Shown piece after piece: positions 5,801 through 6,256 of a DNA stretch of 6,256 nt. The stretch covers positions 1 through 6,256 of the forward strand of contig CATPCK010000381.1 in the NCBI GenBank assembly GCA_955652655.1, written 5' to 3'. The stretch is from an uncultured Ktedonobacteraceae bacterium (GTDB lineage Bacteria; Chloroflexota; Ktedonobacteria; Ktedonobacterales; Ktedonobacteraceae). Every line of letters begins with the position of its first letter. Position 1 is the first letter of the stretch. The notes beneath the pieces are model-generated. The model searched no databases and was not told the DNA's origin. It saw only the letters and a list, made by a program, of their open reading frames with translations. The translations under genes were made by a program, and so were the position numbers.

Positions 5801-6179
5801 CCTCTACATGTCTAATGAAGCTATTTAATGCAACCACTACATCGAGTAGATGAGCAATGTCTGTTCCAAGTTCGACGTGTACCCTTTCCAACAACGCCTC
5901 TTTTGAAGAGTACCCTCGTGAATACTGCGGATTGAGCAGGTCATGCAGCAGGCCAACCGTCACTACTTGAACCGGAGCATGCCACTCAGCAAGAATAGCG
6001 GCTACAGCTAGAGGATGATGTAGATATGGCTGCCCATCGATGCGTTGTACGCCTTCATGCGCCTTCGCGGCTATCTCAAATGCCGCTGCGAGGACTGTTT
6101 CGGCTTCATGCTGATCACTATAGTATCCTACAGCCTGAATGAGCCGCTGGAGTTCTTGAGCTTGTTGCTCTTTGTTCAT
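2820..6179 (-). CDS. RelA/SpoT-homologue scaffold (probably catalytically dead) fused to an archaeal-type/STAND ATPase
   Basis: This is an 1119-aa fusion, roughly 400 residues longer than an ordinary long RSH protein. Domains in order: HD hydrolase fold about 25-190 (AHEGVQR, YLHHP, LLHD at 77-80, KIADRLHN at 157-164); synthetase fold about 250-365 (ENGYQSLHT 324-332, IRTTTM 346-351, AHWW 361-364); TGS 385-446 (VFTPKGE, IHTDVGHHC); helical region about 447-560; Cys-rich domain 576-606 (ARCCVPV, HRRDCP); ACT about 625-700; a linker to about 740; then the ATPase. The ATPase has NPYGSG...RFYGRE (740-756), Walker A GQRRIGKTS (779-787), Walker B LVLILDEFQ (873-881), sensor-like LILSGGG (912-918), GHPYYLQLL (977-985) and a final winged-helix-like region about 1030-1105. 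Ordinary RSH enzymes make and break (p)ppGpp. Here HDxxED reads HDLLNP and the synthetase catalytic Glu is R343, so activity is doubtful. A sensor role that drives the ATPase and the coupled downstream regulator is inferred. The start is supported by AGGTGG 6 nt upstream. Confidence 0.93.
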   Translation of the reverse strand: MNKEQQAQELQRLIQAVGYYSDQHEAETVLAAAFEIAAKAHEGVQRIDGQPYLHHPLAVAAILAEWHAPVQVVTVGLLHDLLNPQYSRGYSSKEALLERVHVELGTDIAHLLDVVVALNSFIRHVEGSDFYHQADTNDFWQGIAAYLHQSSDAVLVKIADRLHNLQTCSVLTRSYQVQIASAGLHLLAPLVGRLGMGKVKCQVEDYCFQINDPISYQLLQQRSVDPGFQQEIAEVVEELQQVLNELLPGSKTIWRPASLYSIWQDLKPGKLSHLDPTSLRMVDVGSFIVLTQEEMDCYHALGLLHKRYLPVDGQVRDQIANRQENGYQSLHTQVKHISGNLLRIAIRTTTMDMVVEYGISAHWWGITEEFMPHLLVHKKPADGEIQVFTPKGEMRSLPPGATPLDFAYSIHTDVGHHCVDVLVNGARGDLYQPLQLDDQVEIIRGGSECGPKLEWLWHVKTPQAISRIRHWLSIHRRDEMVERGRALLDRELQALGLDTSDPLVFQLLSKLAQRERLRDVDDLLVALGVERNQPSKLVTSLKSMHLKSVRTPYHGEPLVSVQALSPEFERLPRTFARCCVPVRGDDIVGYRRHDDVIAIHRRDCPQISEKLQLIQVKWKTVKTEPDCVIIIEALNRPGLARDICEIVTMSPLDMPIFHAARRSDGVMADVHVYLGRTTSAQRDRILKALEGVPSVNTVELIQTPLLAAPTLPSVSSKLSIATHQFTPATTGITGELRYPNPYGSGIAEGSRFYGREVERERVLGFLRNKTQNVAILLWGQRRIGKTSFVLRLKEQAAGIYLPIYIDLQGLKDASTAMFLHRLMDRISQVFKDNAVDTPQEITVPAHNRLRKDPLAYFDTFMNRIEEITKSFPLVLILDEFQCLNSLREEGATRSAIFNRLRSHSQHGQGIHLILSGGGLLSYLKDQSDIASLFNIAHPEKLGCLESRAARQLIKDGLSKVGSITDNAITLLLSYTAGHPYYLQLLCSILYDYAQEDRSVLTSDVVSQRIREWLTIADASRFQHFWEGHDTTSTQRNKLILSALAQLGNATHVVEYDRLVNAIGAAVSEHDLVQSLNDLSELGVLNHHYQANYSVKVGLFARWLHQHYSLNTALKEASWL
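2834..2840 (-). promoter_or_regulatory. Strong internal ribosome binding site of the 503-aa gene
   Basis: AAGGAGG on the minus strand lies inside the last codons of the 1119-aa gene, 10 nt before the ATG at 2823. With the ATGA overlap it allows both fresh initiation and coupled re-initiation, which suggests the downstream protein is needed in at least equal amount. Confidence 0.75.
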
Positions 6180-6185
6180 AGCTGT

Positions 6186-6191
6186 CCACCT
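6186..6191 (-). promoter_or_regulatory. Ribosome binding site of the RSH-ATPase gene
   Basis: AGGTGG on the minus strand lies 6 nt before the ATG at 6179, a normal spacing, and supports this start. Confidence 0.65.
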
Positions 6192-6205
6192 GGTAGGCCT
6201 TATAA

Positions 6206-6218
6206 AGCTATTATAGCT
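6206..6218 (-). promoter_or_regulatory. Candidate -10 box embedded in a 13-bp palindrome, upstream of the operon
   Basis: TATAAT is read on the minus strand at 6215-6210, which would place transcription start roughly 25 nt before the ATG. The hexamer sits within agctat-t-atagct, a perfect 6-bp inverted repeat around one central base, which could be an operator or chance. No good -35 hexamer is seen at normal spacing, so an activator or a different sigma factor would be needed if this is the promoter. Confidence 0.35.
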
Positions 6219-6256
6219 CTATCACTTCTTTTCACGAAAGTACTACAGACTCTCTA

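Noticed and set aside
2820..6179. Naming the large gene relA, spoT or rel
   Set aside because: The catalytic residues of both activities are changed and an ATPase is fused on, so a standard symbol would imply a function the sequence does not support.

Overview
This window most likely comes from a bacterial chromosome of mid-range GC that uses the standard code and strong Shine-Dalgarno sites (one is AAGGAGG). The organism is not certain. Long proteins that fuse a stringent-response (RSH) scaffold to a STAND/archaeal-type ATPase, next to an ATPase with a DNA-binding tail, fit a large, signalling-rich genome such as a Ktedonobacteria-type Chloroflexota. That placement is an inference, held at about even odds.

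Layout, left to right. All three genes lie on the minus strand. (1) Positions 1-506 hold the first 168 codons of a P-loop protein that runs off the left edge; it has a Walker A motif, a His-rich patch and AT-rich codons. (2) Positions 521-609, just upstream of that gene, hold a decayed partial copy of its own 5' region. (3) Positions 610-1001 hold no gene, only a possible RNA-like fold. (4) Positions 1002-1297 hold what reads as two nested miniature transposon-like elements. Element A (1013-1139) has perfect 19-bp terminal inverted repeats and is flanked by an 11-12 bp direct repeat. Element B (about 1140-1277) is a long imperfect hairpin sitting at the right tip of A, flanked by its own 8-9 bp direct repeat. 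(5) Positions 1312-2823 encode a 503-aa ATPase with an OmpR/PhoB-type winged-helix DNA-binding domain at its C-terminus. (6) Positions 2820-6179 encode an 1119-aa protein in which a complete RSH architecture (HD, synthetase fold, TGS, helical, Cys-rich, ACT) is followed by a second ATPase module.

How they fit together. The 1119-aa gene is upstream and the 503-aa gene follows it with an ATGA stop/start overlap, so the two are almost certainly co-transcribed and translationally coupled. In the RSH half the key residues of both active sites are changed (HDxxED reads HDLLNP; the synthetase EIQIRT reads RIAIRT; the ATP-site lysines are gone), while the TGS, Cys-rich and ACT regulatory half looks intact. 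The best reading is a pseudo-enzymatic alarmone, tRNA or amino-acid sensor coupled to an NTP-driven switch, with the neighbouring ATPase-winged-helix protein as the transcriptional output. The architecture is visible in the sequence; the signalling model is inference.
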